This document shows, one piece after another, positions 63,616-64,000 of a DNA stretch of 64,000 nucleotides; the first letter of the stretch is position 1; the number at the start of each line of letters is the position of its first letter. Where the stretch lies: assembly GCF_004362895.1 (NCBI RefSeq), contig NZ_SNXI01000016.1, positions 1-64,000 on the forward strand, read 5' to 3'. The notes under the pieces are model-generated. The model was given only the letters and a program-made list of their open reading frames with translations. It was not told the DNA's origin and searched no databases. This stretch comes from Idiomarina aquatica. Lineage in GTDB: Bacteria > Pseudomonadota > Gammaproteobacteria > Enterobacterales > Alteromonadaceae. The translations under genes and the position numbers were made by a program.

Positions 63616-64000
63616 ATGAAACTTGGCCTTATGTTGTCCGCAGCACTTCTTCTGACTGGCTGTAGTACAATTCCTGAACCCATTAACACGTCTGATGACA
63701 CTTCCTTAGCGAGCTACCAGGGCGTGGCTAATAATCCCGAACAGTTTGTCGGTCAGCAGGCGCGCTGGGGCGGCGTCATCGCTGACGTTCGCAACGGCGA
63801 AGACTACACCATTATCGAAATGGTCAACTTTCCGCTGAAAAGTTGGGGCCGTCCGACGGTAGGTGATGATAGTGATGGTCGCTTTCTTGCTCTAATCGAT
63901 GGCTTTATTGACCCTGCGGTATACGAGCAAGGCCGCAGTTTGACAATACTCGGTACCGTGCAAGAAGTGCGTACCGGTAAAATCGATGACTACACCTATA
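63616..64000 (+). CDS. Slp-family outer-membrane lipoprotein (partial)
   Basis: The first 128 residues of a lipoprotein that runs off the window. Signal LGLMLSAALLLTGC gives a lipobox with Cys at residue 16. The body has the Slp/YeaY features LASYQGVANNPEQFVGQQARWGGVIADV, FPLKSWGRP and GRFLALIDGFIDPAVYEQGR. In E. coli YeaY also lies right after tsaB. Such proteins are starvation- or stationary-phase-related; the role is unknown. Confidence 0.88.
   Translation, partial: MKLGLMLSAALLLTGCSTIPEPINTSDDTSLASYQGVANNPEQFVGQQARWGGVIADVRNGEDYTIIEMVNFPLKSWGRPTVGDDSDGRFLALIDGFIDPAVYEQGRSLTILGTVQEVRTGKIDDYTY

Overview
The window looks like a core chromosomal segment of a marine gammaproteobacterium of the Alteromonadales type, most likely Idiomarinaceae. 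That placement rests on gene order and protein style: tamA-tamB, yjjV next to smp/serB/PilZ/radA, holD-rimI, yajG-ampG, a TonB2/TtpC-type energy cluster, a canonical hisGDCBHAFI operon and yoaA-tsaB-slp. Base composition is moderate. Genes are dense on both strands, and many starts overlap the previous stop by 4-20 bases. There is no prophage, CRISPR array, toxin-antitoxin pair or IS element. The only mobile DNA is one group II intron.

Layout. 1-100: the 3' end of a 5S rRNA and its terminator, so an rRNA operon lies to the left. 273-6929: cytidine deaminase, the TamB/TamA outer-membrane assembly pair (minus) and an HDOD protein. 6975-11274: tRNA-Trp, then holD-rimI-deoC-deoA-deoB. 11281-12422: a chemoreceptor broken by an internal deletion. 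12639-20254: prfC, a TatD-family hydrolase, smp, serB, a large double-PilZ protein and radA. 20244-24456: a BtuFCD-like ABC importer and ettA. 24653-28626: glyA, nrdR, ribD and ribBX. 28569-32043 (minus): panE, ampG, ppiA, yajG. 32201-35726: a FabH-like synthase, a crotonase, 4.5S RNA, an HDAC-family protein and PriC. 36226-41242: DUF3450, TtpC-like, ExbB, ExbD, TonB and TPR proteins. 41299-43221: a group IIC intron with its reverse transcriptase. 43291-52703: a 40-residue membrane protein, a response regulator, apt, dnaX-ybaB-recR, htpG, adk, a MAPEG protein, an alpha/beta hydrolase and a MATE exporter. 52700-59927 (minus): the his operon with leader peptide and attenuator. 60160-64000: a poly-Gln protein, yoaA, tsaB, a small unknown protein and the start of an Slp lipoprotein.

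Functional groups. deoCAB and cdd serve nucleoside salvage; deoD is not in the window. dnaX, ybaB, recR, radA, priC, holD and yoaA serve replication and repair. ribD and ribBX serve riboflavin synthesis, but ribE and ribH are missing from the usual cluster. The TonB cluster would power outer-membrane receptors.

I found no wholly new multi-gene system. The most interesting signals are regulatory: (1) htpG has a sigma-32 promoter nested in an inverted repeat that can hide the htpG ribosome-binding site only in readthrough transcripts; (2) dnaX has a ten-A run with an immediate stop in the -1 frame, predicting a short gamma form; (3) a terminator stem before the crotonase gene contains that gene's ribosome-binding site; (4) the his leader has a readable attenuation circuit; (5) the group IIC intron sits exactly between a terminator and the next promoter.
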